The translations under genes and the position numbers were made by a program. From contig CP069394.1 of the NCBI GenBank assembly GCA_016887485.1, positions 1,798,001 through 1,862,000 of the forward strand: a stretch of 64,000 nucleotides of DNA. The letters are read 5' to 3'. This document shows, in pieces, positions 15,992 through 24,647 of this stretch. The notes under the pieces are model-generated. The model made no database searches. It was not told the origin of the DNA and was given only the letters and a program-made list of their open reading frames with translations. This DNA is from Chloroflexota bacterium (GTDB lineage Bacteria; Chloroflexota; Anaerolineae; Anaerolineales; Anaerolineaceae). The stretch's first letter is position 1. Every line of letters starts with the position of its first letter.

Positions 15992-17608
15992 CTAATCTTG
16001 CTCATCGCTTAGCAGGAATGGCTTCCCTTCCAGCAGCCCCTCCGAGATCACTCGAAATGTGGGCGAATTCTCCGGCAACAAATCCTTCCATTTAAAATCG
16101 CTCATGCGCACGAAACCTGGCCAGATACCATCCGGTTTCAGGTAATCCTCAAAAGGCAGCGATGTACGGTAAAGTTGGTAATAGAGGAACCGGCGGGCAT
16201 TTATTTTATGCTCCGGTGAAGCTTCCACCTTATCGGCATTGAGAAACGCTTCCAGTTTCGCCAGGTACGCCTCCTGCGTTTTGGGGAAGAAAACCGTATC
16301 CAATTGCGAAAAACGAGCCTTACCGGCACTAAGCACCGGCGCGCCCATGATCGCGGCTTCCATCCCAATCGTGGAGTTATAGATCATCACGAATTTGGAA
16401 CGCTGGATCATCTCATAGGAACTGAAATAGGCCTGCGGGGGAATAAAGGTCACATTTGGCAGATCATCCACCTGGTTCTTCGCCGCCCAATCCGCCACGC
16501 TCTCGCGGCTGGCCTTGCCAGGGCGGGATTCATCCGGGTGGGCTCGGATCACGAATAAGGTCTCGGGATGCTGTTTAGCCACCTTCAGAACTTCATCGAG
16601 CCAGATGAACATATCCTCAAAGACCACATTGGCATGCGGCTGGCTGGTGTCGAAGATCACGTTGGTGAAGACCGGGACGACCTGCTTGAACTGCGCCAAT
16701 TTCTCGATGAAATCGGCATCCAGGCCGCTCATCTCAGGCCAGAACTTCACGCCGGCCATGCTGAAATCGCCCTTGAAGCGTTTTGACAGATACGCATCCA
16801 GGCGCTGGTCCATCTTGGGGGTCAATTGAAAATCGTCCGGGATATCAACCGGATAGGCCGTGGCCTCCCCAGCAGTGAAGAAGGCGGAAGTGGCTCGCAG
16901 CCCAACCTCATGGGAATAGGCTGGGATGCCATGTTTCTGCGCCACCCAACGGGCGGCAGCCTCAGGGAACTGCATCCCATTGAAAACCATCACGGCCAGC
17001 GGGTGCAGCTCGTTGATGAGGGCTTCAAATTGAATAGCGACGGAATAGGCGGAAAGAATATAGTCTCGATAGAGCTGGGTGGTTGGGGCGTCATCCATCA
17101 AATGATGGCGGCGCAGGATCCACCGCATGGAGGGTAAACAAATCTCACCCAGCGGTATATCCTCATAAGTAAAGGTCTGCAATTCAGCCAGCGTCAATCC
17201 CTTGAGTGCATCTTCAAGGTCGGCATCCGGGTCACCGGCCATCCAGACCAACTCCTGCCGGTCATAAATGGCGTTGGATTGCTTCACGCAATGCTCGCAG
17301 GGCGGCTCGCGGAGGACGTCATCGGTTCGTGTCCCCAACACACAGCGGCGCATCCCGTGCAGACAAGCAAAATTGACCACCCGCACTCCCTGCAGTTGGA
17401 GTGACCAGCCGGTCAGCATGGCAAAAGCCGCGTTCAGGCTCAACCCGGTGATCCGGGTTGAAGCGTTGAATGAAATGATGACTCGATCATCTTTGGGGGC
17501 TGGCGCGAGGGCTTCTACCAAGCGGGCCATTCTGCGGATGTCACGATTTATGGCCTGCCGCGCCGGTTTAACCTGCAAGAGGTCTTTTGCTCTTTCCAAA
17601 ACCGTCAT
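15992..17608 (-). CDS. KpsC/KpsS-like surface polysaccharide glycosyltransferase
   Basis: A 538-residue soluble protein. The C-terminal half has the features of the capsule polysaccharide (KpsC/S, GT-B-like) group: VIRAHPDE near residue 355 and SKFVMIYNSTIGMEAAIMG near residue 418, where the Glu and the GxE-type loop bind the nucleotide donor. KpsC and KpsS are Kdo transferases using CMP-Kdo. Since CMP-activated nonulosonates are made next door, this may be the transferase for one of them, but the similarity is only at fold and motif level. An N-terminal region of about 150 residues has several cysteines (CLHGMRRC, CEHC), possibly structural. It follows the NeuB gene at 17622 in the same direction, 13 bases away. 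Confidence 0.6.
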   Translation of the reverse strand: MTVLERAKDLLQVKPARQAINRDIRRMARLVEALAPAPKDDRVIISFNASTRITGLSLNAAFAMLTGWSLQLQGVRVVNFACLHGMRRCVLGTRTDDVLREPPCEHCVKQSNAIYDRQELVWMAGDPDADLEDALKGLTLAELQTFTYEDIPLGEICLPSMRWILRRHHLMDDAPTTQLYRDYILSAYSVAIQFEALINELHPLAVMVFNGMQFPEAAARWVAQKHGIPAYSHEVGLRATSAFFTAGEATAYPVDIPDDFQLTPKMDQRLDAYLSKRFKGDFSMAGVKFWPEMSGLDADFIEKLAQFKQVVPVFTNVIFDTSQPHANVVFEDMFIWLDEVLKVAKQHPETLFVIRAHPDESRPGKASRESVADWAAKNQVDDLPNVTFIPPQAYFSSYEMIQRSKFVMIYNSTIGMEAAIMGAPVLSAGKARFSQLDTVFFPKTQEAYLAKLEAFLNADKVEASPEHKINARRFLYYQLYRTSLPFEDYLKPDGIWPGFVRMSDFKWKDLLPENSPTFRVISEGLLEGKPFLLSDEQD

Positions 17609-17621
17609 AGCGTTTATCGTC

Positions 17622-18497
17622 CTAAATACTGTAACGGCGCATCTTGTTCAGAGAAGATTGCTCGCTGTCATAAACTTTTTTCTTGCCATCACCCAGGGCC
17701 TTCTCAGTCACCCGGATGTATTTCACCAGGGTGCGGATGCCCTGCGGCTCCACAGAAGCAGCCTGGTCAGAGCCCCACATCGCACGGTCCAGGGTCACAT
17801 GCCGTTCCACAAGGCAGGCACCCATCGCCACCGCCACTGCGGAAGGCACCAGCCCAACCTCGTGCCCGGAATAACCAATCGGGCAGTCGAAGCGGTCCTG
17901 GAGGGTCTGGATCATTTTCAGATTCAATTCTTCCGGTGGGCAGGGATAGCTGCTGGTGGTGTGGCAGATCAGCAGATTATCGGTTCCAACCACTTCCACA
18001 GCGCTCTCAATTTCATCCATAGTGGACATGCCTGTGGAAAGGATGACGGGTTTACCGGTGTTCCTGAGCCCGCGCAGTAACTCATGATCGGTCAGCAGGG
18101 CCGAGGGTACTTTATGCGCCGGAGGGTTAAAAGCGTCAATGAACTCCAAGGAAGGAATATCCCAGGAGCTGGCCAGCCAGTCAATACCCAGTGACTTGGC
18201 ATACGCGTCAATTTCTTCATACTCTTTTTGGTCGAATTCCACTTTATAGCGGTAATCCAGATAGGAGATATAGCCCCAGGGGGTATCCCGCATTTGACCC
18301 TTTTGATGATCCGGCACGCAGATCTCGGGGGTCCGCTTCTGGAACTTCACTGCATCCACCCCAGCTTCATGGGCGGCTAAGATCAAATCTTTGGCAACTT
18401 GCACGCTGCCGTTATGATTGATGCCAACTTCGGCGATAACATAGGTTGGGTGACCTTCACCCACCATTCGGTTCCCAATTTTGATTTCACGAGCCAT
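17622..18497 (-). CDS. neuB: NeuB-type nonulosonate (phosphate) synthase lacking the SAF domain
   Basis: A 291-residue TIM-barrel enzyme that condenses phosphoenolpyruvate with a hexosamine or hexose to make a nonulosonic acid. Motifs are VIAEVGINHNGS, VKFQKRTPE, LASSWD, ILSTGMSTMDEI, HTTSSYPCPPEELNL, IGYSGHEVG and VERHVTLD. Typical NeuB proteins have about 350 residues with a C-terminal antifreeze-like SAF domain. This one stops at KVYDSEQSSLNKMRRY, just where SAF would begin, with a normal stop codon. The ATG at 18497 is chosen because AAAGGAGA lies six bases upstream. The next upstream gene is a CMP-synthetase fused to a phosphatase, which points to a 9-phosphate (NANS/KDN-like) product. 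The second NeuB in the window does have a SAF domain. Confidence 0.88.
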   Translation of the reverse strand: MAREIKIGNRMVGEGHPTYVIAEVGINHNGSVQVAKDLILAAHEAGVDAVKFQKRTPEICVPDHQKGQMRDTPWGYISYLDYRYKVEFDQKEYEEIDAYAKSLGIDWLASSWDIPSLEFIDAFNPPAHKVPSALLTDHELLRGLRNTGKPVILSTGMSTMDEIESAVEVVGTDNLLICHTTSSYPCPPEELNLKMIQTLQDRFDCPIGYSGHEVGLVPSAVAVAMGACLVERHVTLDRAMWGSDQAASVEPQGIRTLVKYIRVTEKALGDGKKKVYDSEQSSLNKMRRYSI

Positions 18498-18544
18498 TTG
18501 AGTCTCCTTTGCAATCCCGCCGGGGTGTCCAACGGGGTTTCGCA

Positions 18545-19774
18545 TCATTTTACTTTTTTCCGGGATAGAAGGATATCACAAACCTCACGCACAGCGCCAT
18601 GCCCGCCTTTATGGGCAAGGACCTGATCCGCTTTGCTTTTTACATCCGGGTGCGCATCTGCCACCGCAACGGCGCAGGCCACCACTGGAAAACAGGGTAA
18701 ATCGTTGACGTCATTGCCAACGTAGATCGTCTCTTCGGCGGAGATGGCGTTTTCCGCCAGATAAGTCTTCAGAAGGCTGGCTTTATCTCCTACCCCATGG
18801 AAATAGGGCAGCTTCAGCTTTTTGGCGCGGGCCGCCACCACCGGATTGGTCTCGGTGGAGATGATCACAGCCTTGAACCCAGCGGCCAGCAGGAAACTAA
18901 TACCCATGCCATCACCGCGCTTGGCGGCCACAAACTCCTGGCCGTCCTGATTCACCCATACCCGGTCATCGGTCATCACGCCGTCAAAATCAAAGACGAC
19001 CAGCGAGACCGTGTCGGGCCAGGCTCGGCGCTGCGGTCCGGGTGAGACCATCGGCAGGCCAGATTCCCGCACCAGCCATTCATAACGCGCCCAATCACGC
19101 AGGTTATCAATGTCAACGGTATATTCAGGGTCAATATGCACCGGCAGGATCACATCCCCACTCATCGAGTGCTTTTCGTGGATGGTTGCCGGTCGGATCA
19201 CGTCGATATGTCCGGTTTGCCAAAAGACAGGGGGTAATTTCTGGCGGGGAGCGTTATAGGGTTCGGCAATCCCATCTACCTTTAGGAGAGATTGCATCCG
19301 GCCATCGGCCCCGATCCGCCACATCTTATGGGGGTTCTGCCCAGCAGGGACAATGCCCCGCACGGAATCTGCCTCAGGATGAGTGAGCAATTCACTCACG
19401 GCCCGGTCCACCAAACCCACCGGGCGGACAGGCGAGGTCGGCCTGAGCTGGATCACCAGGTCAGGGGAATACGATTCGTTTTCAGCCAGCCAGTGCAGGA
19501 CATGCTCAAAGACCGGCAAATCGAGGGTTTCATCACGAGCCAGTTCATCAGGCCGCAGGAAGGGCACTTCCGCGCCCAGCTCCCGGGCCACAGCCGCAAT
19601 TTCTTCATCGTCCGTGGAAACGATCACACGGGTGACCGATTCGGACTGCTTTGCGGCTGCAATGCTGTAGGCAATCAGGGGGAAACCGGCAAAATCTCGG
19701 ATGTTCTTGCGCGGGATTCCTTTAGAGCCCCCGCGCGCGGGGATGATCGCCAGAACTTCCGGTCGGGCTACCAT
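18545..19774 (-). CDS. CMP-nonulosonate synthetase fused to KdsC-type HAD phosphatase
   Basis: A 409-residue two-domain protein. Residues 1-230 are an acylneuraminate cytidylyltransferase with IIPARGGSKGIPRKN, LRPTSPVRP, WQTGHIDV and the metal site YTVDID. Residues 255-405 are a HAD phosphatase of the KdsC (Kdo-8-phosphate phosphatase) type with FDFDGVMTDD, the RGDGMG loop, IISTETN, a VGDKASLL lysine and VGNDVNDL, so every catalytic motif is intact. It probably dephosphorylates a nonulosonate 9-phosphate and then loads CMP. The domain order is the same as in vertebrate CMAS. The ATG at 19774 is preferred to the GTG three codons earlier. It overlaps the upstream SDR stop by seven bases and precedes the NeuB gene at 17622. 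Confidence 0.9.
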   Translation of the reverse strand: MVARPEVLAIIPARGGSKGIPRKNIRDFAGFPLIAYSIAAAKQSESVTRVIVSTDDEEIAAVARELGAEVPFLRPDELARDETLDLPVFEHVLHWLAENESYSPDLVIQLRPTSPVRPVGLVDRAVSELLTHPEADSVRGIVPAGQNPHKMWRIGADGRMQSLLKVDGIAEPYNAPRQKLPPVFWQTGHIDVIRPATIHEKHSMSGDVILPVHIDPEYTVDIDNLRDWARYEWLVRESGLPMVSPGPQRRAWPDTVSLVVFDFDGVMTDDRVWVNQDGQEFVAAKRGDGMGISFLLAAGFKAVIISTETNPVVAARAKKLKLPYFHGVGDKASLLKTYLAENAISAEETIYVGNDVNDLPCFPVVACAVAVADAHPDVKSKADQVLAHKGGHGAVREVCDILLSRKKVK

Positions 19775-20592
19775 GCCGTCCACCCGCCATCCACAACCAG
19801 ATTCGCACCGGTCATATAGGATGAGGCTTCGGAGGCGAGGAAAACAACCGCCCCGCTCATCTCGTCCTGGTTGGCCATCCGGCCAATCACGGTACGGGAG
19901 GAATAGGCTTTGAGAAAAGTATCATCATGCTTGTTATAAACACCGCCGGGGGTCAGGGCATTAGCCCGGATATTCGTCCCGGCGTAATAGGTGGCGAGGT
20001 ATTTGGTCAAGCCCAGCACACCGGCTTTGCTCACAGTGTAATAAACAGGCTTATACTGTCTCGGCCCATCCGGGCGCTCATAAAGGCGCTGATCCGGGCC
20101 CACCAACCCATAGGTTGAGCAGATATTGATGATCTTCCCGTAATCCTGCGCCACCATCTGCCGGGCAGCCGCCTGACAGGTCAGGAACATGCCAGTCAGG
20201 TTCACATCAATGGCTTTTTGCCAGGAATCCAGGGGGTAGCTTTCAAAAGCATTGCCGGATTGGGCATCCACATTATCGGGGTCAAATTTAGGGTCCAGAG
20301 CGGCGCTGTTGACAATCACATCCAGGCTGCCAAAATGGTTCACCGCGCTGGCAACCATACCGGAGACCGAAGCAGGATCCGTGACGTTCACCTGCACGGG
20401 CATAACGTCAATCCCGGCATCCGCCAGCTTGCCCGCATGAGCCTCCGCCTGAGAAAAGTCCAAATCAGCGACGACCACCTTTGCGCCGGCCTCACCCAAA
20501 GCCTGGGTGAACTGGCGGCCAAGCAACCCCGCCCCCCCGGTGACCAGGGCAGTACGGCCCTCCAGGGAGAATTTATCCATGATCGTTGTCAT
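19768..20592 (-). CDS. short-chain dehydrogenase/reductase (PtmA-like context)
   Basis: A 274-residue SDR with TGGAGLLGRQF, VVADLD (NAD-type acidic residue), VNSAALDP, the serine in INICSTYGLVG and YYTVSKAG, ending with ANLVVDGG. AAGGA six bases before the ATG supports this start; a second ATG lies four codons later. In Campylobacter legionaminic acid loci an SDR (PtmA) sits beside the NeuB and CMP-synthetase genes, and the same trio occurs here (SDR, then synthetase, then NeuB). It probably interconverts a sugar precursor such as the hexose before condensation. The exact step is not established from sequence. Confidence 0.85.
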   Translation of the reverse strand: MTTIMDKFSLEGRTALVTGGAGLLGRQFTQALGEAGAKVVVADLDFSQAEAHAGKLADAGIDVMPVQVNVTDPASVSGMVASAVNHFGSLDVIVNSAALDPKFDPDNVDAQSGNAFESYPLDSWQKAIDVNLTGMFLTCQAAARQMVAQDYGKIINICSTYGLVGPDQRLYERPDGPRQYKPVYYTVSKAGVLGLTKYLATYYAGTNIRANALTPGGVYNKHDDTFLKAYSSRTVIGRMANQDEMSGAVVFLASEASSYMTGANLVVDGGWTAW

Positions 20593-20706
20593 GTATTATC
20601 CTTCACAAATTGTAAGTTTTTCAGATTGATATTATACCAGCGGAGACCATCCAGGCGTGACCAGGATGGAAAATGATTTGTTTTTGGGAATAAATAAATG
20701 TTATTG

Positions 20707-21696
20707 CTAGAAGAAATATTCCTGCCCCTTCAGAGAAGATTGATGCGCCGTTTCAGTGAGTTCCAAGGCTCGGATGCCATCCGTCAAATCACAGCGAGAA
20801 GCTGCATTTCCCCTAAGCAGCGCCAGGAAGTGCGCCGTCTCATCTATGAATAATTGGTTCCGTTCAAAACCCGCAGGGGGTGAAAAAGTTTCCCAGCGGT
20901 CCTCGTCCACCGAGTATACTTCCGCCGCGCCTGTGGCATTATCCCAACGGACCAGCCCGCGCTCAAAGCCAATTTGCAGGGTATGTTCAGGTGGACGCTG
21001 GAAATAATCCAAATGTACGGAACCGATCAGGCCACTTTCAAATCGCAGGGTGATCTCTGCGACATCCTCCACATCCAACTCGAGGTCAGAGATCTTGCCG
21101 GTCTTGGCCATCAGAGAGGAAACATCACCAAAGAGCCAGCGGACATAATCCAACGGATGGCAGAGTGTGTTCACTACCCCACCGCCCAGGTCCTTCTTGG
21201 CGGCGTAGGACTGGCGATAGTCCTCCCAGGGGTGCCAGCCGGGCAGATACTCACCCCAATGCACTCGGAAGGACAGCGGACGTCCCAGTCTACGGGACGC
21301 AATCAGATCGCGGATTTGGCCTAATGTCGGATGGAAGCGAAATTGGAATCCCACCAGCACTTTCAGGCTCTGAGCTGCAACAACTTCCTGCAGTTCCATC
21401 ACCCTTTCACCCAGCCTGTCAGCGATTGGCTTTTCCAAGAAAAGGTGACAGCCCGCCTTAGCCGCTGGCAGGGCCACATCCAGATGGCAGGCTGTAGGGT
21501 TCGCCACGATCACCGCATCCGGTTTTTGTGCCAGCGCCTTCTCCAGATCAGTTTCAACGGGATATTCCGCCAATTCATCATCCGGCAGGGTGCTGAGATG
21601 GGTACGGTAGAGCAGAATATCATGCTCGCCCAGCGCAACCAGATTGCGCAGGTGCCGTCTGCCGATTGATCCCAGGCCCGCGATCATAAATTTCAT
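20707..21696 (-). CDS. Gfo/Idh/MocA-family oxidoreductase
   Basis: A 329-residue NAD(P)-dependent sugar oxidoreductase. It has the Rossmann motif IAGLGSIGRRH at the N-terminus, the FLEKPIADR motif with the conserved Glu-Lys-Pro, and GGVVNTLCHPLDYVRWLFG with the catalytic histidine. The length is normal. It lies upstream of the SDR, synthetase-phosphatase and NeuB genes in the same direction, so it very likely works on a nucleotide sugar or free sugar of the nonulosonate pathway. The gap to the next gene (113 bases) could hold a promoter, but none is convincing. Substrate unknown. Confidence 0.85.
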   Translation of the reverse strand: MKFMIAGLGSIGRRHLRNLVALGEHDILLYRTHLSTLPDDELAEYPVETDLEKALAQKPDAVIVANPTACHLDVALPAAKAGCHLFLEKPIADRLGERVMELQEVVAAQSLKVLVGFQFRFHPTLGQIRDLIASRRLGRPLSFRVHWGEYLPGWHPWEDYRQSYAAKKDLGGGVVNTLCHPLDYVRWLFGDVSSLMAKTGKISDLELDVEDVAEITLRFESGLIGSVHLDYFQRPPEHTLQIGFERGLVRWDNATGAAEVYSVDEDRWETFSPPAGFERNQLFIDETAHFLALLRGNAASRCDLTDGIRALELTETAHQSSLKGQEYFF

Positions 21697-21717
21697 AGGA
21701 TTTCCTAAAACGAGGTG

Positions 21718-21954
21718 TTAATCGTCAATATCTACTGGCGTGACGTCATCCTTGCCACCGTACTCATCCAACTCGTCCAGTTCATCCTGCACGCCGGTGC
21801 CCTTCTTTTTATTGAAGAAGGCCACGATCTTCTTCCAGTAGATCCGGACACCAACGCCGATGCCCAAAAGACCGGCCAGCAGCATTTGGATGATAAAGCT
21901 CCCTGAACCGGGATCCAGATAAGCCAGGGGTTTCAATAAGATAATGATCCGCAT
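21718..21954 (-). CDS. small single-span membrane protein of the YLDPGSGS type
   Basis: A 78-residue protein. A conserved YLDPGSGSFIIQ stretch near residue 12 runs into one hydrophobic segment (MLLAGLLGIGVGV) and a basic RIYWKKIVAFF stop. An acidic tail of about 25 residues, rich in Asp and Glu, follows. Small proteins with this pattern recur in bacterial surface polysaccharide clusters; I know of no assigned function. It could help place a glycan assembly complex at the membrane. The ATG at 21954 has GAGG seven bases upstream, while the in-frame TTG two codons earlier is less likely. It is followed by the oxidoreductase at 20707. Confidence 0.7.
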   Translation of the reverse strand: MRIIILLKPLAYLDPGSGSFIIQMLLAGLLGIGVGVRIYWKKIVAFFNKKKGTGVQDELDELDEYGGKDDVTPVDIDD

Positions 21955-21987
21955 TAGCAACCTCTTTCCAGTGTCGTTATGCTACTA

Positions 21988-23370
21988 CTATTTTTTTACC
22001 TGCATCAGATACAAGGTTCGCTCCGATTCGGGGACTGAAACCTTGTGGAGAATATCAAATTGGGTTTTAAACGCCGCTTCAAATCCGTCCTCTGTGTAGT
22101 CATCGAAGATATCCAACCGGGAAGCGAGCAAGCGTTTCACCTGAGAATCGGCCTTGGGAACAAATTCTATCACCAGATTCTCACAAACCTCACCAAAGAA
22201 TTGCGCCAGTTTAGGCAGCGGCACGTTATTGGAAATGGCCAAATGATGGACCAAAGCTAAAGCAAAGGCCATCGGCACGGGGCCACGCTCGATCAACGAT
22301 TGGCGTTCACGGTGCGCCCAACCCAAACCGGGTGAGGGGTTGGTCAAATCCATCACAAGGGGCAGCAGGTTCGTTTCACGTGATTTGCGTGCCTGGATAT
22401 AGGCTTTGGAAATCGCATTGGCGTCAATATCAAAAGCCACGGTGAATATCCCGCGGTCGCTGGCGATCCGACTGAACTCGCCATTGTTAGCGCCCAGGTC
22501 CCAAACCTCATCAGGTTGGACCTCATCCACAAACTTGCTGATGATCGCTTTCTTTTCCTCAAAAGCTGTATCGGAATAATTGGTGATGTCATAATATTCC
22601 GCCCATTCCGTGCCGGTGGTCTTGACGGATAGGCCCTTGACGGTGTTGCGCAGGCTATCCAACAGCCCAATCAGGGCCTGCTGGCTGACCTTGCCCTTGA
22701 CCTCCTCCTGCTTCACTTCCTTGCCGGCATAACGGGCTTGTGTGCGGGCATGCAGGTGGATGTGGGTCATCAGCCCGAAGTTCAACTTGGTCCCGAAGGG
22801 GAGCAGCTTGGCGGCCACGTCCAGCGGAATGCCATCTATAAACAAACGGCTCATCAGGTTCAGGCGGAGGTCTCGTTTAGCCATCAATGCGAGCGGCGCC
22901 AGGAAGTGCTGGCAGAATTGTTTATAGGCCACCCAGGGCGTGCCCTCTTCATAGGTCTCAAAGGAGAGCGTATCAATCAATTTCCAGGAGCCATCCACAA
23001 ACTGGAGGTTATAGGCGCTGGCGTCCTTGAGGATCATGCCGTGACTGAGCGCCATCCGGGTCAGGCGCAGGGTCATCAAAGCTGCGCTACGCAGTTCATG
23101 GAAGCACCATTCATAGGGATAGGATATGAAACGGACCTTTTCCGGTTGAATGATCTTATAGGCCAGTTCCGGCTGAGGCGCTTTAGCGATATCCACCTCT
23201 TCATGCGCCACCATCAGACCATTATCGACCAACTCCTGATACAGACCGGATTTCATCAGTTGGTCATAATGGGACTGGTATTCCTGGTTCACCTGCCGAT
23301 AAAGCACACCATCCTGGTAAAACAGGAACCCACTGGGGTCTCGGAATGATGCAAATTCCTTTTCCATCAT
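21988..23370 (-). CDS. class I SAM-dependent methyltransferase (NoeA-like)
   Basis: A 460-residue protein. From about residue 270 it has a Rossmann methyltransferase core: VWDLGANNGEFSRIA (motif I), VAFDIDANAIS (acidic end of strand 2) and LLPLVMDLTNP, then ALALVHHLAI. The first 260 residues form a separate region with kinase-like echoes (ILKDASAYNLQFVDGSWKLIDT resembles a HxDxxxxN/DxD loop), but the family as a whole is known as a nodulation/glycan methyltransferase type. It may methylate a glycan or a sugar. The ATG at 23370 is used instead of the TTG codon before it; AAGGATGG lies upstream. It heads a minus-strand run after a 270-base gap. Confidence 0.7.
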   Translation of the reverse strand: MMEKEFASFRDPSGFLFYQDGVLYRQVNQEYQSHYDQLMKSGLYQELVDNGLMVAHEEVDIAKAPQPELAYKIIQPEKVRFISYPYEWCFHELRSAALMTLRLTRMALSHGMILKDASAYNLQFVDGSWKLIDTLSFETYEEGTPWVAYKQFCQHFLAPLALMAKRDLRLNLMSRLFIDGIPLDVAAKLLPFGTKLNFGLMTHIHLHARTQARYAGKEVKQEEVKGKVSQQALIGLLDSLRNTVKGLSVKTTGTEWAEYYDITNYSDTAFEEKKAIISKFVDEVQPDEVWDLGANNGEFSRIASDRGIFTVAFDIDANAISKAYIQARKSRETNLLPLVMDLTNPSPGLGWAHRERQSLIERGPVPMAFALALVHHLAISNNVPLPKLAQFFGEVCENLVIEFVPKADSQVKRLLASRLDIFDDYTEDGFEAAFKTQFDILHKVSVPESERTLYLMQVKK

Positions 23371-23547
23371 CAATCAGCCATCCTTGTAAACTATTTTCCC
23401 GGTTAACTTAGGGCTCTGTTTTCTATTGTCCTTCAGTGGAAAACATTAACCCAATCATAACTTTTATCTTTCAACAGGTCAAAGCATAGATAATGGTAGC
23501 AATTGAAATTCATACCAAAATTATCCTTTGCTATCCTGAAAAACAAG

Positions 23548-23576
23548 TTTTGGGAGACAAAAAAGCTCTCCCCAAA
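23548..23576 (-). terminator. stem-loop in the 23374-23645 gap
   Basis: Read on the minus strand, TTTGGGGAGA and TCTCCCAAAA form a 9-10 base stem with one bulge and a T-rich loop, followed by CTTGTTTTTC. It may end the transcript of the glycosyltransferase gene at 23646. The rest of the gap shows nothing clear. Confidence 0.4.
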
Positions 23577-23645
23577 TTATTTCTGTTAAAAAGAGCATAT
23601 TTCGTTGTGCAGAATCTATCTAAATTGTACAAACTCCCTGAAAAA

Positions 23646-24644
23646 TCACCCATTCAACCAGCGATAGAGCCGGTTGACAATCCCCTGAACGATGAAGCGA
23701 ATCCACTTCACCTGGACCAGACGCTGCATTAACCCACCCGTCTTTTTCACCGGTTCCGCAGCCCGGACCTCCAGCCCCGATTGACGCGCCAGTTCAGCCA
23801 CTTCATCTGAAATCGCATTGCCCATCAGGCGAACGGTCTGCCGGCGGGTGCAGAAGCGAAGATAGCCTTTGGCATCCATCCGGTCGTCCATCTCAACCAT
23901 CCGGCCCATCACAGCCTCGCTCCAGCCTTCCGGCAGCATTTCCCCCAAGACTTCCTGGATCACAGCCTTCGGACAGACCATCTGGAAATGATGCGCCGAC
24001 ACCCATGCCTCCAGGCCTTCATAAGTGACAATAATATCCTCAATCCCTGCCACTTCCTGCTCATAGCGCTCCCAGGTGCGCCCACTGTTGATCAGATATT
24101 CTTCTTCCCACTTGCGGGGCATCAACAGGCCGCATTCCGTCTGCATCCCCGGCTGGTTCACGAATGCCAGAGTGCTCTCGGAGCTCATTGCCACCCGCTG
24201 CCGGATATAGAAACCGGTCACCGCGCCCACATTAGGGAAGGCGTCAATGATCTTCAAATGCTCACCCAACCAGCCCGGCAAATGGAAAACATCATCATCC
24301 GTATAGGCCACGATCTCACCTGGCGCACTATTGAAAATGATCTTCAAGGCGTTCAGCTTGCCGATGTTGCGTTTGGAAAGGATCAGGTAGTCGATCTTCC
24401 CTTCAGATTCCAGAGATTTCAGGTAATCCACCATCTCTGGGCAGCTGCCGTTATCAAACACCAGCAGGTCAAAAGGCTCCTGAGTATTTGCCAGGATGCT
24501 CTCTATAGTCATCCGGGTTACGTCCAGCCGGTTTTGAAAATATCCGGCCTGGTGAGGCGCATAAACCAACACCGCTACCGTTGTGCGGGCCGGTGTGAAT
24601 TCCAGTTTCTGTCCCCGAGAGGGGTTAATCCCAATCCTCGGCAT
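23646..24644 (-). CDS. family 2-type glycosyltransferase
   Basis: A 332-residue GT-A enzyme. VAVLVYAPHQ and an unusually long first loop lead into LLVFDNGSCPEMVDYL, then ILSKRNIGKLNALKIIF and the DxD metal motif in VAYTDDDVFHLPGW. A cluster of acidic and histidine residues (GLEAWVSAHHFQM) lies in the acceptor half. It is a cytoplasmic glycosyltransferase of the surface-glycan assembly line. It starts three bases after the next upstream gene ends, which implies coupled translation with that glycosyltransferase-like gene. A basic C-terminal helix with hydrophobic residues may associate with the membrane. Confidence 0.78.
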   Translation of the reverse strand: MPRIGINPSRGQKLEFTPARTTVAVLVYAPHQAGYFQNRLDVTRMTIESILANTQEPFDLLVFDNGSCPEMVDYLKSLESEGKIDYLILSKRNIGKLNALKIIFNSAPGEIVAYTDDDVFHLPGWLGEHLKIIDAFPNVGAVTGFYIRQRVAMSSESTLAFVNQPGMQTECGLLMPRKWEEEYLINSGRTWERYEQEVAGIEDIIVTYEGLEAWVSAHHFQMVCPKAVIQEVLGEMLPEGWSEAVMGRMVEMDDRMDAKGYLRFCTRRQTVRLMGNAISDEVAELARQSGLEVRAAEPVKKTGGLMQRLVQVKWIRFIVQGIVNRLYRWLNG

Positions 24645-24647
24645 CTT

